64,000 nt of DNA from Ralstonia sp. TCR112. GTDB taxonomy: Bacteria > Pseudomonadota > Gammaproteobacteria > Burkholderiales > Burkholderiaceae. The stretch covers positions 30,496 through 94,495 of the forward strand of contig NZ_VOSS01000096.1 in the NCBI RefSeq assembly GCF_007997035.1, in the 5' to 3' direction. The stretch's first letter is position 1. The number at the start of each line of letters is the position of its first letter. Shown here one piece after another: positions 24,889-35,852 of this stretch. The notes under the pieces are model-generated. The model saw only the letters and a program-made list of their open reading frames with translations. It did not search any database and was not told where the DNA came from. Both the position numbers and the translations under genes were made by a program.

Positions 24889-27531
24889 TCAGACCTTCTG
24901 CTGGACCCACGCTGCCACACCGGCCAGCGCCTGCGGCAGGTTGTCCGGCTCCGTGCCGCCAGCCTGTGCCATGTCCGGGCGGCCGCCGCCCTTGCCGCCG
25001 ACCTGCTGGGCGACAAAGTTGACCAGCTCGCCGGCCTTGACCTTGGCCGTGGCGTCGGCCGTCACGCCGGCAATCAGCGCGACCTTGCCGTCGCTCACGC
25101 TGCCCAGCACGATGGCCGCGGTCTGCAGCTTGTCCTTGAGCTTGTCCATGGTCTCGCGCAGCGTCTTGGCATCGGCGCCGTCCAGCTTGGCAGCCAGCAC
25201 CTTGATGCCGGCCACGTCCACGGCCTGGCTCACGAGTTCGTCGCCCTGGCTTGCGGCCAGCTTCGACTTCAGGCGCTCCAGTTCCTTCTCGAGCGTCTTG
25301 ACCTGGTCCTGCACCTGCACGATGCGCTGCGTCAGTTCCGACGGCTGCGCACGCAGCGCGGCGGCCGCTTCGTTGATGCGCGTATCGAGCGTCTGCAGGT
25401 AGTGCAGCACGTTGTCGCCGGTGATGGCTTCCACACGGCGGATGCCCGCTGCCACGCCCGACTCGCTCACGATCTTGAACAGGCCGATGTCGCCCGTGCG
25501 CGCCACGTGCGTGCCGCCACACAGTTCCTTCGACGAACCGATCGACAGCACGCGCACTTCGTCGCCGTACTTCTCGCCGAACAGCGCCATCGCGCCATTC
25601 TTGACCGCGTCGTCAAAGCCCATCAGCTGCGCGCTGGTGGCAGCGTTGGCAAAAATTTCTGCGTTGACGCGCGCTTCCACTTCGCGAATCTGCAGCGGCG
25701 TCATCGGTGCGTTGTGTGAGAAATCGAAGCGCGTCTTTTCCGCATCGACCAGCGAGCCCTTCTGCTGCACGTGGCTGCCCAGCACTTCGCGCAGCGCCTT
25801 GTGCATCAGGTGCGTTGCCGAGTGGTTGCGCATGGTGCGCGCGCGGCGCACTGCGTCCACTTCCGCCGCCACGGCATCGCCAACCTTCAGCACGCCGGTG
25901 CGCAGCTCGCCGTGGTGACCGAACACTTCCGGCTGCACCTTCAGCGTGTCGACCACGTCAAACCAGACGGTCGCGGCCTTCAGCGTGCCCTGGTCGCCAA
26001 CCTGGCCGCCCGATTCCGCATAGAACGGTGTGTGGTCCAGCACCACCACGCCGGTCTGGCCCGGATGCATTTCCTGCACCGATGCGCCATCCACAAACAG
26101 CGCCGTCACCCGCGCGGTTTCGCGCACGAGCTGCTCGTAGCCGTGGAAGGTGGTCTTGTCGCCGGTGTAGTCGAGCGTGCCGGCGGCCATCTTGAACTTG
26201 CCGGCGGCGCGTGCCTGTTCGCGCTGGCGAGTCATGGCGGCATCAAAGGCGGCTTCGTCGACGATCACGTCGTTCTCCCGACAGACGTCTTGCGTCAGGT
26301 CCAGCGGGAAACCGTAGGTGTCGTGCAGCTTGAAGGCCAGTTCGCCGTCGAGCATCTTGGCGCCGGAGGTCTTCAGCTCTCCCAGCGCGGCGTCGAGGAT
26401 CGACATGCCGTGCTCGATGGTCTCGAAGAAGCGGGCTTCTTCCGTACGCAGCACTTCGACCACGCGGTCGCGCGCCTCGCGCAATTCCGGATAGGCTTCG
26501 CCCATCTGCGCGACGAGGTCGTCCACGAGCTTGTGGAAGAACGCTGCGCGGCAGCCGAGCTTGTAACCGTGGCGGATGGCGCGGCGGATGATCCGGCGCA
26601 GCACGTAGCCGCGGCCTTCATTGCCCGGGATCACGCCGTCGACGATCAGGAACGAGCATGCGCGGATGTGGTCGGCAATCACGCGCAGCGAGTTGTTGGC
26701 CAGATCCTTGGTGTTGGTCTCGCGCGCGGCGGCGGCGATGAGCGCCTGGAACAGGTCGATCTCGTAGTTGCTGTGCACGTGCTGCAGGATCGCAGCCAGA
26801 CGCTCCATGCCCATGCCGGTGTCGACGCACGGTGCGGGCAGCGGGGTCAGCGTGTATTCGCCGGTCGCCGGATCGAGCTGGCGATCGAACTGCATGAACA
26901 CGTTGTTCCAGATTTCGATGTAGCGGTCGCCGTCGGCTTCCGGGCTTCCCGGGGGGCCGCCCCACACGTCCGGGCCGTGGTCGTAGAAGATTTCCGAGCA
27001 CGGGCCGCACGGGCCGGTTTCGGCCATCTGCCAAAAATTGTCGGAGGCGTACGGCGCGCCCTTGTTGTCGCCGATGCGCACGACGCGCTCGGGCGGCAGG
27101 CCGATGACCTTGGTCCAGATGTCGTAGGCCTCGTCATCGGTCTGATAGACGGTGGCCCAAAGCTTCTCGGCCGGCAGCTTGTATTCCTGCGTCAGCAGCT
27201 CCCACGCCCACACGAGTGCGTCGCGCTTGAAGTAGTCGCCGAACGACCAGTTGCCGAGCATTTCGAAGAACGTGTGGTGACGCGCGGTGTAACCAACGTT
27301 TTCCAGGTCGTTGTGCTTGCCGCCGGCGCGCAGGCAGCGCTGCACGGAGGCCGCGCGCACGTACGGGCGCTTGTCGGTGCCGAGGAAGACGTCCTTGAAC
27401 TGCACCATGCCGGAGTTGGTGAACAGCAGCGTCGGGTCGTTGCCCGGCACCAGCGGCGAGGAGCGCACCACGGTGTGGCCCTTCGTCTCGAAGAACGTCA
27501 GGAATTTTTGGCGGATATCGGAGGCTTTCAT
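24889..27531 (-). CDS. alaS: Alanyl-tRNA synthetase
   Basis: 880 residues from ATG 27531 ([20 protein letters not shown]), close to the family length of about 875. Class II motifs: '[20 protein letters not shown]' (motif 1/2 region), '[20 protein letters not shown]', and the editing domain zinc ligands '[11 protein letters not shown]' and '[13 protein letters not shown]'; the C-terminal C-Ala domain includes '[11 protein letters not shown]'. It charges tRNA-Ala and hydrolyses mischarged Ser/Gly. The frame to 27570 adds 13 residues that are less like family N termini. Divergent from the CoA transferase gene. Confidence 0.97.
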   Translation of the reverse strand: MKASDIRQKFLTFFETKGHTVVRSSPLVPGNDPTLLFTNSGMVQFKDVFLGTDKRPYVRAASVQRCLRAGGKHNDLENVGYTARHHTFFEMLGNWSFGDYFKRDALVWAWELLTQEYKLPAEKLWATVYQTDDEAYDIWTKVIGLPPERVVRIGDNKGAPYASDNFWQMAETGPCGPCSEIFYDHGPDVWGGPPGSPEADGDRYIEIWNNVFMQFDRQLDPATGEYTLTPLPAPCVDTGMGMERLAAILQHVHSNYEIDLFQALIAAAARETNTKDLANNSLRVIADHIRACSFLIVDGVIPGNEGRGYVLRRIIRRAIRHGYKLGCRAAFFHKLVDDLVAQMGEAYPELREARDRVVEVLRTEEARFFETIEHGMSILDAALGELKTSGAKMLDGELAFKLHDTYGFPLDLTQDVCRENDVIVDEAAFDAAMTRQREQARAAGKFKMAAGTLDYTGDKTTFHGYEQLVRETARVTALFVDGASVQEMHPGQTGVVVLDHTPFYAESGGQVGDQGTLKAATVWFDVVDTLKVQPEVFGHHGELRTGVLKVGDAVAAEVDAVRRARTMRNHSATHLMHKALREVLGSHVQQKGSLVDAEKTRFDFSHNAPMTPLQIREVEARVNAEIFANAATSAQLMGFDDAVKNGAMALFGEKYGDEVRVLSIGSSKELCGGTHVARTGDIGLFKIVSESGVAAGIRRVEAITGDNVLHYLQTLDTRINEAAAALRAQPSELTQRIVQVQDQVKTLEKELERLKSKLAASQGDELVSQAVDVAGIKVLAAKLDGADAKTLRETMDKLKDKLQTAAIVLGSVSDGKVALIAGVTADATAKVKAGELVNFVAQQVGGKGGGRPDMAQAGGTEPDNLPQALAGVAAWVQQKV

Positions 27532-27738
27532 GTCGCGGGGTGCCGGAGTCAGCATTGCGCCTTGGAGCATCCCGCTCCTGAGCGCCTTGGATTAGTGCAA
27601 ACCGTTGATTATACGGGGTTCGCGCCCGGGTCGCGTCCATTCTGCGCCGCATTTTCCCCGGTCGGTCGCATGGGCCTGGGGCCTCGCCGGGGCGTGGTGT
27701 AGAGTGCACCCGTTCCAATCGTGCCGATTTGTCAACCT

Positions 27739-28959
27739 ATGGGCGCTCTGAGCCATCTTCGTGTTCTCGACCTGACCCGCGTGCTTGCCGGCCCCTGGTG
27801 CGCGCAAAACCTCGCCGATTTTGGCGCCGACGTCATCAAGGTGGAGCGCCCCGGCGCCGGCGACGACACCCGCACCTGGGGCCCGCCCTGGCTCAAGGAC
27901 GAAGCCGGCCAGGACACCGCCGAAGCTGCGTACTACCTGGCTGCCAACCGCAACAAGCGCTCCATCACCGTCGACATCAGCACGCCCGAGGGCCAGGACA
28001 TCGTCCGCAAGCTTGCAGCGCATGCCGACGTGGTGCTCGAGAACTACAAGGTCGGCCAGCTCAAGAAATACGGCCTCGACTACGCCTCGCTCAAGGCCGT
28101 CAAGCCGGACCTCGTCTATTGCTCCATCACGGGCTTCGGCCAGACCGGCCCTTACGCCGCCCGAGCCGGCTACGACTTCATCGTGCAAGGCATGGGCGGC
28201 TTCATGAGCCTGACCGGCGAGCGCGACGATCTGCCCGGCGGCGGCCCGCAAAAGGCCGGCGTGGCCATCTCCGATTTGATGACCGGCATGTATGCCACTG
28301 TGGCCGTGCTGGCCGCGCTCGCCCACCGTGACCGCACCGGCGAGGGCCAGTACATCGACATGGCGCTGCTCGACGTGCAGGTCGCGATGCTGGCCAACAT
28401 GAACACCAACTACCTGGCCAGCGGCCAAGCGCCCAAGCGCTGGGGCAACGCGCATCCAAACATCGTGCCGTACCAGACGTTCCAGGCAGCAAACGGCTGG
28501 ATCATCGTGGCGGTCGGCAACGACGGCCAGTTCCGGCGCTTTGTGGATGCGGGCGGCATACCCGAGCTGGCCGACGACCCGCGCTTTGCCACCAACCCGC
28601 AGCGCGTGGCCAACCGCGACGTGCTGGTGCCGATCCTGGCGGAGATGGTCAAGCGCCTGAGCAAAGGCGAATGGATCGACAAGCTCGAAACCGCCGGCGT
28701 GCCGTGCGGCCCGATCAACTCGCTCGACGAGGTGTTCGGCAACGAGCAGGTGCAGGCGCGCGGCCTGCGCGTCGATCTTCCTCATCCGAGCGCCGGCACC
28801 GTCAAGCTGGTCGGCAGCCCCGTCAAGATGAGCGCCACGCCGCCCAAGGCCGCAAGCCATCCGCCGCTGCTGGGCGAGCACACCGAGGCCGTGCTGCGCG
28901 ACGTGCTGAACCTGAACACGGAGCAGATCGAAACGCTGCGCACGCGCGGCGTGATCTGA
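27739..28959 (+). CDS. CaiB/BaiF family (type III) CoA transferase
   Basis: 406 residues starting at ATG 27739. Typical blocks: 'LSHLRVLDLTRVLAGPWCAQ', 'LADFGADVIKVERPGAGDD', 'ANRNKRSITVDI', and the catalytic Asp expected after 'ALLD' near residue 210 region ('YIDMALLDVQVAML' holds an Asp at about the right place). Transfers CoA between carboxylates; the acid is not set by context. Not obviously an operon with DUF2214, 45 bases downstream. Confidence 0.88.
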   Translation: MGALSHLRVLDLTRVLAGPWCAQNLADFGADVIKVERPGAGDDTRTWGPPWLKDEAGQDTAEAAYYLAANRNKRSITVDISTPEGQDIVRKLAAHADVVLENYKVGQLKKYGLDYASLKAVKPDLVYCSITGFGQTGPYAARAGYDFIVQGMGGFMSLTGERDDLPGGGPQKAGVAISDLMTGMYATVAVLAALAHRDRTGEGQYIDMALLDVQVAMLANMNTNYLASGQAPKRWGNAHPNIVPYQTFQAANGWIIVAVGNDGQFRRFVDAGGIPELADDPRFATNPQRVANRDVLVPILAEMVKRLSKGEWIDKLETAGVPCGPINSLDEVFGNEQVQARGLRVDLPHPSAGTVKLVGSPVKMSATPPKAASHPPLLGEHTEAVLRDVLNLNTEQIETLRTRGVI

Positions 28960-29004
28960 GCCCGGCAATTTACGCTAACCCTTTCCTACCCTGACGAGGT
29001 CAAC

Positions 29005-29457
29005 ATGTGGCTTGATGCGTTGCTGGCTTACCTGCATTACATCTCGATCTTCACGCTGATCGTCTTCATCACCGCCGAAGCCGTTGTACTGCGGCCCGAC
29101 ATGACGCCCGAGATCCGCAAGCGCCTGGCGCGCTATGACGCCGTGTACGGCGCCGCTGCGGTGGCGGTGGTTGTCACCGGCGTGCTCCGCGTCGTCTACG
29201 GAGCGAAGGGCTACGCCTTCTACGTTCACAACCCGGTATTCCACCTCAAGGTTGGCCTGTTCATCCTCGTGGGTCTGATGTCGATCGTTCCGACCATCAA
29301 CATCCTGCGCTGGAAGAAGCAAGGCAAGACCCTGCCCGACTTCGTGCCAACGCCGTCGGAAATTGCCAAGACGCGCCGCTGGGTCATGATCGAGTCGCAC
29401 CTGATCATCTTCATTCCACTGGCGGCCGTGCTGATGGCGCGCGGTATCGGCATGTGA
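29005..29457 (+). CDS. DUF2214 family membrane protein
   Basis: 150 residues with four hydrophobic segments (about 7-25, 48-66, 80-97, 126-147). 'YLHYISIFTLIVFITAEAVV' and 'VFHLKVGLFILVGLMSIVPT' are family-like. Starts after a GACGAGGT site. Function unknown; inner-membrane by hydropathy. No partner genes hint at a role. Confidence 0.8.
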   Translation: MWLDALLAYLHYISIFTLIVFITAEAVVLRPDMTPEIRKRLARYDAVYGAAAVAVVVTGVLRVVYGAKGYAFYVHNPVFHLKVGLFILVGLMSIVPTINILRWKKQGKTLPDFVPTPSEIAKTRRWVMIESHLIIFIPLAAVLMARGIGM

Positions 29458-29687
29458 TTGCAGGGGGCCAGGCAATCGTGTTCTGCGGCCCCGAATTTTC
29501 TCAGCGCAGCCCTAGGGACAAACCCTGAATCGTTTGCCCAGGCGCCGCGCGGGGCCATGACAAGGCCCGCCCTCCCCTCCGCAAGGTGCTTGAAAGCCGG
29601 TCTGCTTAGCGTGCAAACTTGGTCGCCTTACAAGGCACAGGCGGCCTGCCACACCCGGCGCGGCACGCCACCCCGAGGAGACCAGAC

Positions 29688-30173
29688 TTGCAGAACGATC
29701 CACAAGGTCGTCCGGTGATCCGCAGTCACCAGGACTTTGCATCCGGCATCATGTTCATCGTGGCCGGTGCGGCGTTTGCCATTCTGGCGCGCAGCTACCG
29801 CATGGGTACGGCGGGCAGCATGGGGCCGGGCTACTTCCCGTTCTGGCTGGGCGTGGTGCTCGTACTGCTGGGCGTGGTGGTGCTTGTGCAATCGCTGTCG
29901 CGCAAAGGCGTGATCGATCGCATTCCGCGCTGGGACGTCAAGACGCTGCTGTGGATTCTCGGCTCCGTGGTGCTGTTCGGGCTGTTGCTGCAACCGCTTG
30001 GGCTCGTCTTATCGATTGTGGTGCTCGTGCTGGTCTCCAGCATGGCGAGCCACGAATTCACCCTCAAGGGCGCCGCCGGGACCGCCCTCGCCATGGTCGT
30101 GATGAGCCTCGCGGCGTTCGTCTACGGGCTCAAGCTGCAGTTCCCGGTGTGGCCGGCCTTCATCGGCAATTGA
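29688..30173 (+). CDS. TctB family small subunit of tricarboxylate transporter
   Basis: 161 residues from TTG 29688, chosen because GAGGAG lies at a good distance (29675-29680). Four helices; 'HQDFASGIMFIVAGAAFAI' and 'MGTAGSMGPGYFPFWLG' are the TctB signature. With TctA 19 bases downstream it forms the membrane part of a tripartite tricarboxylate transporter. No TctC solute-binding protein lies nearby, so it is probably an orphan pair that uses a distant binding protein. Confidence 0.85.
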   Translation: MQNDPQGRPVIRSHQDFASGIMFIVAGAAFAILARSYRMGTAGSMGPGYFPFWLGVVLVLLGVVVLVQSLSRKGVIDRIPRWDVKTLLWILGSVVLFGLLLQPLGLVLSIVVLVLVSSMASHEFTLKGAAGTALAMVVMSLAAFVYGLKLQFPVWPAFIGN

Positions 30174-30192
30174 GCGAGAGGCACACGACATC

Positions 30193-31695
30193 ATGGACCT
30201 CTTCGCCAATCTCGCGCTCGGTTTCTCCACCGCGCTTTCCATCCAGAACCTGATCTACGCGTTCATCGGCTGCGTGCTCGGTACGTTGATCGGCGTGTTG
30301 CCGGGCCTGGGCCCCATCGCCACGATTGCGATGCTGCTGCCGGCCACGTACGCGCTGCCGCCGGTGGCCGCGCTCATCATGCTGGCCGGCATTTACTACG
30401 GCGCGCAGTACGGCGGCTCCACCACAGCCATCCTCGTCAACCTGCCGGGCGAATCGTCATCGGTAGTGACCACCATCGACGGCTACCAGATGGCGCGGCG
30501 CGGACGCGCGGGCGTGGCGCTGGCAACGGCCGGCCTGGGCTCGTTCTTCGCGGGCTGCGTGGCCACGCTGGTGCTGGCGGCATTTGCCACGCCGCTGTCC
30601 GAATTCGCGTTCAACTTCGGGCCGGCGGAATACTTTTCGCTGATGGTGCTGGGGCTGATCGGCGCGGTCGTGCTGGCGTCGGGCTCGCTCGTCAAGGCGA
30701 TTGCGATGATCGTGCTGGGCCTGCTGCTCGGCCTCGTCGGCACCGATGTGAACTCGGGCACCGCGCGGTATTCGTTCGACGTGCCGGAGCTGGCTGACGG
30801 GCTGAACTTCGTGTCGGTGGCGATGGGCGTGTTCGGCTTTGCCGAGATCATCGCCAACCTCGAACAGAAGGAACACCGCGAAACCTTCGTCGAGCACGTC
30901 CGCAACCTGTGGCCCAGCCGCGAAGACTTCAAGCGGATGATCCCGGCGGTGCTGCGCGGCACGGCGCTCGGCTCGGTGCTGGGCATCCTGCCGGGCGGCG
31001 GCGCGACGCTGGCGTCGTTCGCGTCGTACTCGCTGGAGAAGAAGACCTCGAAGTATTCGAGCGAATTCGGCAAGGGCGCCATCGAGGGCGTGGCCGGCCC
31101 CGAATCGGCCAACAACGCGGCGGCGCAGACGTCGTTCATTCCGCTGCTCACGCTCGGCATTCCGCCCAACGCGGTGATGGCGCTGATGGTCGGTGCGATG
31201 ACCATCCACAATATCCAGCCCGGCCCGCAGGTAATGACCAGCAACCCCGCGCTGTTCTGGGGCCTCATCGCCTCGATGTGGATCGGCAACCTGATGCTGA
31301 TCGTGCTGAACCTGCCGATGATCGGCGTGTGGGTGCGCCTGCTGAAGGTGCCGTATCGTTTCCTGTATCCGGCCATTCTGGTGTTCTGCTGCATCGGCGT
31401 GTATTCGGTGTCGAACACGACGTTCGATATCTTCCAGACGGCGCTCTTCGGCTTGATCGGCTACATGTTCGTCAAGCTTCGCTGCGAACCGGCGCCCATG
31501 CTGCTCGGCTTCGTGCTCGGGCCGATGATGGAAGAGAACTTCCGCCGCGCGCTGCTGCTCTCGCGCGGGGATTTCTCTACGTTTGTGACGCGACCGCTGT
31601 CGCTGGGGCTGCTGATTGCGGCAGGCATCCTCGTCTTGCTGGTGGCGCTGCCCGCCATCAACAGAAAACGCGAGGAAGCGTTTCAAGAGGAATAG
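30193..31695 (+). CDS. TctA family large subunit of tricarboxylate transporter
   Basis: 500 residues with about 11-12 membrane segments. Family motifs: 'GTLIGVLPGLGPIATIAMLL', 'YYGAQYGGSTTAILVNLPGE', 'LGILPGGGATLASFASY' and 'GPESANNAAAQTSFIPLLTL'. It is the permease of a TTT-type system, driven by ion gradient, for citrate or other carboxylates. Coupled with the TctB gene. Confidence 0.93.
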   Translation: MDLFANLALGFSTALSIQNLIYAFIGCVLGTLIGVLPGLGPIATIAMLLPATYALPPVAALIMLAGIYYGAQYGGSTTAILVNLPGESSSVVTTIDGYQMARRGRAGVALATAGLGSFFAGCVATLVLAAFATPLSEFAFNFGPAEYFSLMVLGLIGAVVLASGSLVKAIAMIVLGLLLGLVGTDVNSGTARYSFDVPELADGLNFVSVAMGVFGFAEIIANLEQKEHRETFVEHVRNLWPSREDFKRMIPAVLRGTALGSVLGILPGGGATLASFASYSLEKKTSKYSSEFGKGAIEGVAGPESANNAAAQTSFIPLLTLGIPPNAVMALMVGAMTIHNIQPGPQVMTSNPALFWGLIASMWIGNLMLIVLNLPMIGVWVRLLKVPYRFLYPAILVFCCIGVYSVSNTTFDIFQTALFGLIGYMFVKLRCEPAPMLLGFVLGPMMEENFRRALLLSRGDFSTFVTRPLSLGLLIAAGILVLLVALPAINRKREEAFQEE

Positions 31696-31733
31696 GAACA
31701 AGAACGGCGACGTTGCTGCATCGCACCCTACTC

Positions 31734-31759
31734 AACCGGAGGCTCGCCCTCCGGTTTTT
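31734..31759 (+). terminator. Terminator of the tctBA genes
   Basis: AACCGGAGG (31734-31742) pairs with CCTCCGGTT (31748-31756), followed by T residues. Confidence 0.85.
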
Positions 31760-31892
31760 GTTTGCGCACGCGGCAGCGCAGCATTAGAGCCAAACCTCCA
31801 CTTCAGTTGACGTCGGACACGGCGCTTCGGATAACGGAGGGCGATCGGCCCAAAGAGGTCGACCACCTATCCAATGTCCAGGAGACAACCGA

Positions 31893-32891
31893 ATGACACA
31901 GACTTCCCTGCTCCATGCCCTGTATGGATCAGCGCGCAGCTTTCTGCGCACACACGCTGCGGCCGCCGTCTTGGCCACATCCATGCTCACTTTGGGTGCC
32001 GCCGCACCCGCCCAAGCCGCCAGTACCTATGCCGCAACGAAGTACCCGATCGTGCTGGTGCATGGCCTGTCCGGCACCAGCAAGTTCCTCGGCGTGGTCG
32101 ACTACTGGTACCAGATCCCTGAAGACCTGCGCGCCAATGGCGCCAATGTCTACGTGGCCGACGTGTCGGCCTTCAACGATGAAACGGTTCGCGGCGAACA
32201 GCTCGTCAGCCAGATCCGCAGCGTGCTCGCCACCACGGGCGCGGCCAAGGTCAATCTGATCGGGCACAGCCAGGGCGGACTGACCTCGCGCTACGCCGCG
32301 GCCGTCGTGCCAAACCTCGTGGCCTCCGTCACGACCATCGGCACACCCCACAAGGGTTCGGAGTTTGCGGATTTCGTGGAGTCGACACCGGCCCCGTTTC
32401 AAGCGCTCGTGAACCTCGGCGCTGATGTATTCGGCTCGGTGCTCGGCTGGTTCAACGGCAACAGCAATCCGCAGAATGGTTTTGCGGCGCTGCATATCCT
32501 GTCGACGTCGGGCGCGGCCGATTTCAACAAGGCGTTCCCCAGCGCGGGCCTCGCCAGCGGATGCAACACCGGCAGCGCCACCGACGTGCGCAACGGCAAC
32601 GTGCAGAAGCTGTATTCGTGGACGGGCCGCTCCACCGCCACCAACGTGCTCGACCTGTTCGATCCGGTGCTCGTTTTCAGCGGCGGCGTCATGCAGGCGC
32701 GCGGCTCGGGAACCAACGACGGGCTCGTCTCCGTGTGCAGCGCGAAGTTCGGGCAGGTCTTGTCGACGGACTACGCATGGAATCACCTGGATGAGGTCAA
32801 CCAGCTGCTCGGCCTGATCGGCTGGGGCGCGGCCGACCCGGTCGCGGTGATCCGCACGCAGGCCAATCGACTGAAGACGGCCGGTCTCTGA
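31893..32891 (+). CDS. Secreted triacylglycerol lipase (family I.2)
   Basis: 332 residues; the start has a CAGGAGAC site. A long signal peptide ends around residue 42-44 ('APAQAAS'). Catalytic features: oxyanion loop 'VHGLSG' (56-61), Ser126 in 'GHSQGG', likely Asp276 ('TNDGLV') and His298 ('WNHLDE'); Cys224 and Cys282 match the disulfide of Burkholderia lipases. It is exported as a Sec substrate, folded in the periplasm by the foldase encoded next, and secreted by a type II system elsewhere. Confidence 0.95.
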   Translation: MTQTSLLHALYGSARSFLRTHAAAAVLATSMLTLGAAAPAQAASTYAATKYPIVLVHGLSGTSKFLGVVDYWYQIPEDLRANGANVYVADVSAFNDETVRGEQLVSQIRSVLATTGAAKVNLIGHSQGGLTSRYAAAVVPNLVASVTTIGTPHKGSEFADFVESTPAPFQALVNLGADVFGSVLGWFNGNSNPQNGFAALHILSTSGAADFNKAFPSAGLASGCNTGSATDVRNGNVQKLYSWTGRSTATNVLDLFDPVLVFSGGVMQARGSGTNDGLVSVCSAKFGQVLSTDYAWNHLDEVNQLLGLIGWGAADPVAVIRTQANRLKTAGL

Positions 32892-32904
32892 CCATCCGGC
32901 CATT

Positions 32905-32928
32905 CGACCACCCGACCACCCGACCACC
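32905..32928 (+). repeat. Three tandem copies of an 8-base unit
   Basis: CGACCACC is repeated three times in the 53 bases between lipase and foldase genes. Short direct repeats of this kind can slip and change spacing. Confidence 0.85.
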
Positions 32929-32944
32929 CAAGGCATTCGCCACC

Positions 32945-33994
32945 ATGAAGCGCCAATCGCCATCGATACAACCCATGACGTTTGTTGTCGCCGTGCTGGT
33001 GGCGGTGTCGGTCGCGGGCGGGGTCTACTGGTGGCATGCGTCGGACGCGCCTGACGCGCCCATGGCGCAGCCGCAGGCGGCCAAGGGCGCCTTCATCGGC
33101 AGTGTCGGCGCCGAACCTTCGGCACAGGCCGCGCCTGCACCGGAGCTGACCGATACCCAGGCGCCGGACGGCCTGCATGTGGATGCGCGCGGCCACCTCA
33201 TCGTCGAAGCCGCCAATCGCGCAGTGTTCGACTACTTCCTCGACGTGCCCGCCTCGTTGCCCGAGGCGCAGCGTGTGTCGATGGCCGAGGCCCATTTGCG
33301 CGCCAAGCTGATCACGCCGGCGCTGGCGGAGGCGCAATCGCTGCTGCAGCACTACCTGGCCTATCGCAAGGCAGCGGCTGCGAACGGAACAGCCACCCGC
33401 AACAAGCCGAGCCTCGAACAGGTCCAGCAGCGCCCCGAGTTGATCGCCACGCTGCGCCAGCAGTTGAGCGACCGTACCGCGCTGCGCCGCCAATACCTTG
33501 GCGCGGACGTCGCCCAAGCCTGGTATGGCGATGACGACGCCATGGACGCCGCCGCGCTCGACCGCCTCGCTGTGATGGCCGACCCGTCGCTCACGCCGGA
33601 ACAGCGCGCTGCCAGGATCGCCGCCATCGACGCCAATCTCCCGCCATCGGTACAGCAGGCGCGCCGCGACGCCTCCGCCCCGCTCAAGCTCGCCAGCGAC
33701 ATGGAAACATGGACCAAGCAGGGCATGAGCGAAACCGAGATGCGCCAGCGCCTGTCCGCCCGCGGCGTGGACAGCCTCGTGGCCGACCGCCTGATCCAGG
33801 GCAACCGCGAAGAAGCCGACTGGCGCAACCGCTACGACGCCTACACCCGTGAACGCGATCGCATCAACGCCTTTGCCGGCCTGTCGGAGGCCGATCGGGC
33901 AGCCCAAATCGCGCAACTGCGTCAGCAGACCTTCACCGCCTCGAATGAGCTGTTGCGCGCACAGGCGCTCGACGGTCTGGCCCAGCGCAAATAG
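32945..33994 (+). CDS. Lipase-specific foldase (lipase chaperone)
   Basis: 349 residues. An N-terminal membrane anchor (about 10-28), an Ala/Pro-rich linker, then the helical foldase domain with the hallmark 'RAVFDYFLD' (R-x-x-F-D-Y) at about residues 90-98, and many charged helices. Lif proteins are inner-membrane anchored, face the periplasm and lower the folding barrier of the cognate lipase. Follows the lipase by 53 bases on the same strand. Confidence 0.92.
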   Translation: MKRQSPSIQPMTFVVAVLVAVSVAGGVYWWHASDAPDAPMAQPQAAKGAFIGSVGAEPSAQAAPAPELTDTQAPDGLHVDARGHLIVEAANRAVFDYFLDVPASLPEAQRVSMAEAHLRAKLITPALAEAQSLLQHYLAYRKAAAANGTATRNKPSLEQVQQRPELIATLRQQLSDRTALRRQYLGADVAQAWYGDDDAMDAAALDRLAVMADPSLTPEQRAARIAAIDANLPPSVQQARRDASAPLKLASDMETWTKQGMSETEMRQRLSARGVDSLVADRLIQGNREEADWRNRYDAYTRERDRINAFAGLSEADRAAQIAQLRQQTFTASNELLRAQALDGLAQRK

Positions 33995-34056
33995 CGTCCG
34001 GGGGCGTAAACCGCCCGGCACGGTAAAATCGCGGGATTGCCGAATCACGCACTCCC

Positions 34057-35808
34057 ATGAGCCAAGACAACGCCAACGCCAACGGGTCGACCGCTGCCGC
34101 CCCCACGTCCAATTTCCTGCGCCAGATCATTGACGGCGACCTCACGCAAGGCACCTACGCCAATCGCAAGGACGCCACCGGCCAGCCGATCCCGCCGGTG
34201 GTCACCCGCTTTCCGCCGGAGCCCAACGGCTACCTGCACATTGGTCACGCCAAGAGCATCTGGGTGAACTTCGGCATGGCCAAGGATTACAACGGCCGCT
34301 GCCACCTGCGTTTTGACGACACGAACCCGGTCAAGGAAGACACCGAGTACGTCGATTCCATCATCGACGCGGTGCACTGGCTCGGCTATTCGTGGAGCGA
34401 TGCCAGCGGCGAACATCTGTACTACGCCAGCGACTACTTCGAGCAACTCTACGGCTTTGCCGAGGTGCTGATCCAGCGCGGCGTGGCCTACGTCGACAGC
34501 CAGAGCGCCGAGCAGATCGCCGCCAACCGGGGCGATTTCACCAGGCCGGGCACGCCGTCGCCGTTCCGTGACCGCTCGGTCGACGAGAACCTCACGCTGT
34601 TCCGCGACATGCGCGCCGGCAAGTACAAGGACGGCGAGCACGTGCTGCGCGCCAAGATCGACATGGCCGCGCCGAACATCGTGATGCGCGACCCGGTGCT
34701 GTACCGCATCCGCCATGCGCATCACCATCGCACCGGCGACGCATGGTGCATCTACCCGATGTACGACTTCACGCATTGCATTTCCGATGCGTTGGAGAAC
34801 ATCACGCATTCGCTCTGCACGCTGGAGTTCGAAAACAACCGCCCGCTGTACGACTGGGTGCTCGACCACCTGCGCGACGCCGGCGTGCTATCTGCCCCCC
34901 TGCCGCATCAATACGAATTCGCACGTCTGCACCTGACCTACGCCATCACCAGCAAGCGCAAGCTGCTGCAGCTCGTGACGGAAAAGCGCGTCGACGGCTG
35001 GGACGACCCGCGCATGCCGACGCTCGTTGGCATCCGCCGCCGCGGCTATACGCCGGAATCGATCCAGCTCTTCTGCGAGCGCGTGGGCGTGTCCAAGGCC
35101 GACAGCTGGATCGACATGAGCATCCTGGAAGGCGCCGTGCGCGACGACCTCGATGCGCGTGCGCCGCGTTCGGTGGCCGTGCTGGACCCGGTCAAGCTGG
35201 TGCTCGACAACGTGCCGGCCGATTTCAACGAGCCGTGCTCGGCGCCCGTGCACCCCAAGCAGCCTGAACTCGGCCGCCGCGAATTCCCCCTCACGCGCGA
35301 GCTGTGGATCGAGCGCGAGGACTTTACCGAGACGCCGCCCAAGGGCTACTTCCGCCTCTTCCCGGGCAACAAGGTGCGCCTGCGCTACGGCTATGTGATC
35401 GAATGCACCGGTTGCGACAAGGATGCCGCCGGCAACATCACCGCCGTGCACGCCAACATCATTCCGGACACGAAGAGTGGCACGCCGGGTGCTGACAGCG
35501 TCAAGGTGAAGGGCAACATCCATTGGGTGAGCGCCGCACATGCGTTGGAAGCCGAAGTGCGCCTGTACGACCGCCTCTTCAGCGACCCGCAGCCGGATTC
35601 GGGCGACAAGAACTTCCTGGATGCGCTCAACCCGCACTCCAAGAAGATCGTCACGGCCTACCTGGAGCCGACGCTCGCAACGGCCAAGGCGGAAGACCGC
35701 TTCCAGTTCGAGCGCCATGGCTACTTCGTGGCAGACCGCATCGACTCGCAACCGGGCAAGCCCGTGTTCAACCGCGTGGTCGGCCTGAAGGACAGCTGGG
35801 GCAAGTAA
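34057..35808 (+). CDS. glnS: Glutaminyl-tRNA synthetase
   Basis: 583 residues. Class I signatures: '[20 protein letters not shown]' (HIGH) and '[12 protein letters not shown]' in the KMSKS position; '[13 protein letters not shown]' and 'WDDPRMPTL' are GlnRS-specific. C-terminal anticodon-binding beta-barrels follow from about residue 360. N-terminal about 15 residues are a low-complexity extension. A weak 8-bp hairpin follows the stop. Confidence 0.97.
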   Translation: MSQDNANANGSTAAAPTSNFLRQIIDGDLTQGTYANRKDATGQPIPPVVTRFPPEPNGYLHIGHAKSIWVNFGMAKDYNGRCHLRFDDTNPVKEDTEYVDSIIDAVHWLGYSWSDASGEHLYYASDYFEQLYGFAEVLIQRGVAYVDSQSAEQIAANRGDFTRPGTPSPFRDRSVDENLTLFRDMRAGKYKDGEHVLRAKIDMAAPNIVMRDPVLYRIRHAHHHRTGDAWCIYPMYDFTHCISDALENITHSLCTLEFENNRPLYDWVLDHLRDAGVLSAPLPHQYEFARLHLTYAITSKRKLLQLVTEKRVDGWDDPRMPTLVGIRRRGYTPESIQLFCERVGVSKADSWIDMSILEGAVRDDLDARAPRSVAVLDPVKLVLDNVPADFNEPCSAPVHPKQPELGRREFPLTRELWIEREDFTETPPKGYFRLFPGNKVRLRYGYVIECTGCDKDAAGNITAVHANIIPDTKSGTPGADSVKVKGNIHWVSAAHALEAEVRLYDRLFSDPQPDSGDKNFLDALNPHSKKIVTAYLEPTLATAKAEDRFQFERHGYFVADRIDSQPGKPVFNRVVGLKDSWGK

Positions 35809-35852
35809 GCACGGGCCCATGCACGCCATGGGCCTCTGACAACGGAGGCATC

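Noticed and set aside
25771..27702. Long plus-strand open frame opposite alaS
   Set aside because: Antisense shadow; composition unlike a protein and alaS is certain.
27592..28968. Minus-strand open frame opposite the CoA transferase
   Set aside because: No family features; the plus strand carries a clear CoA transferase.
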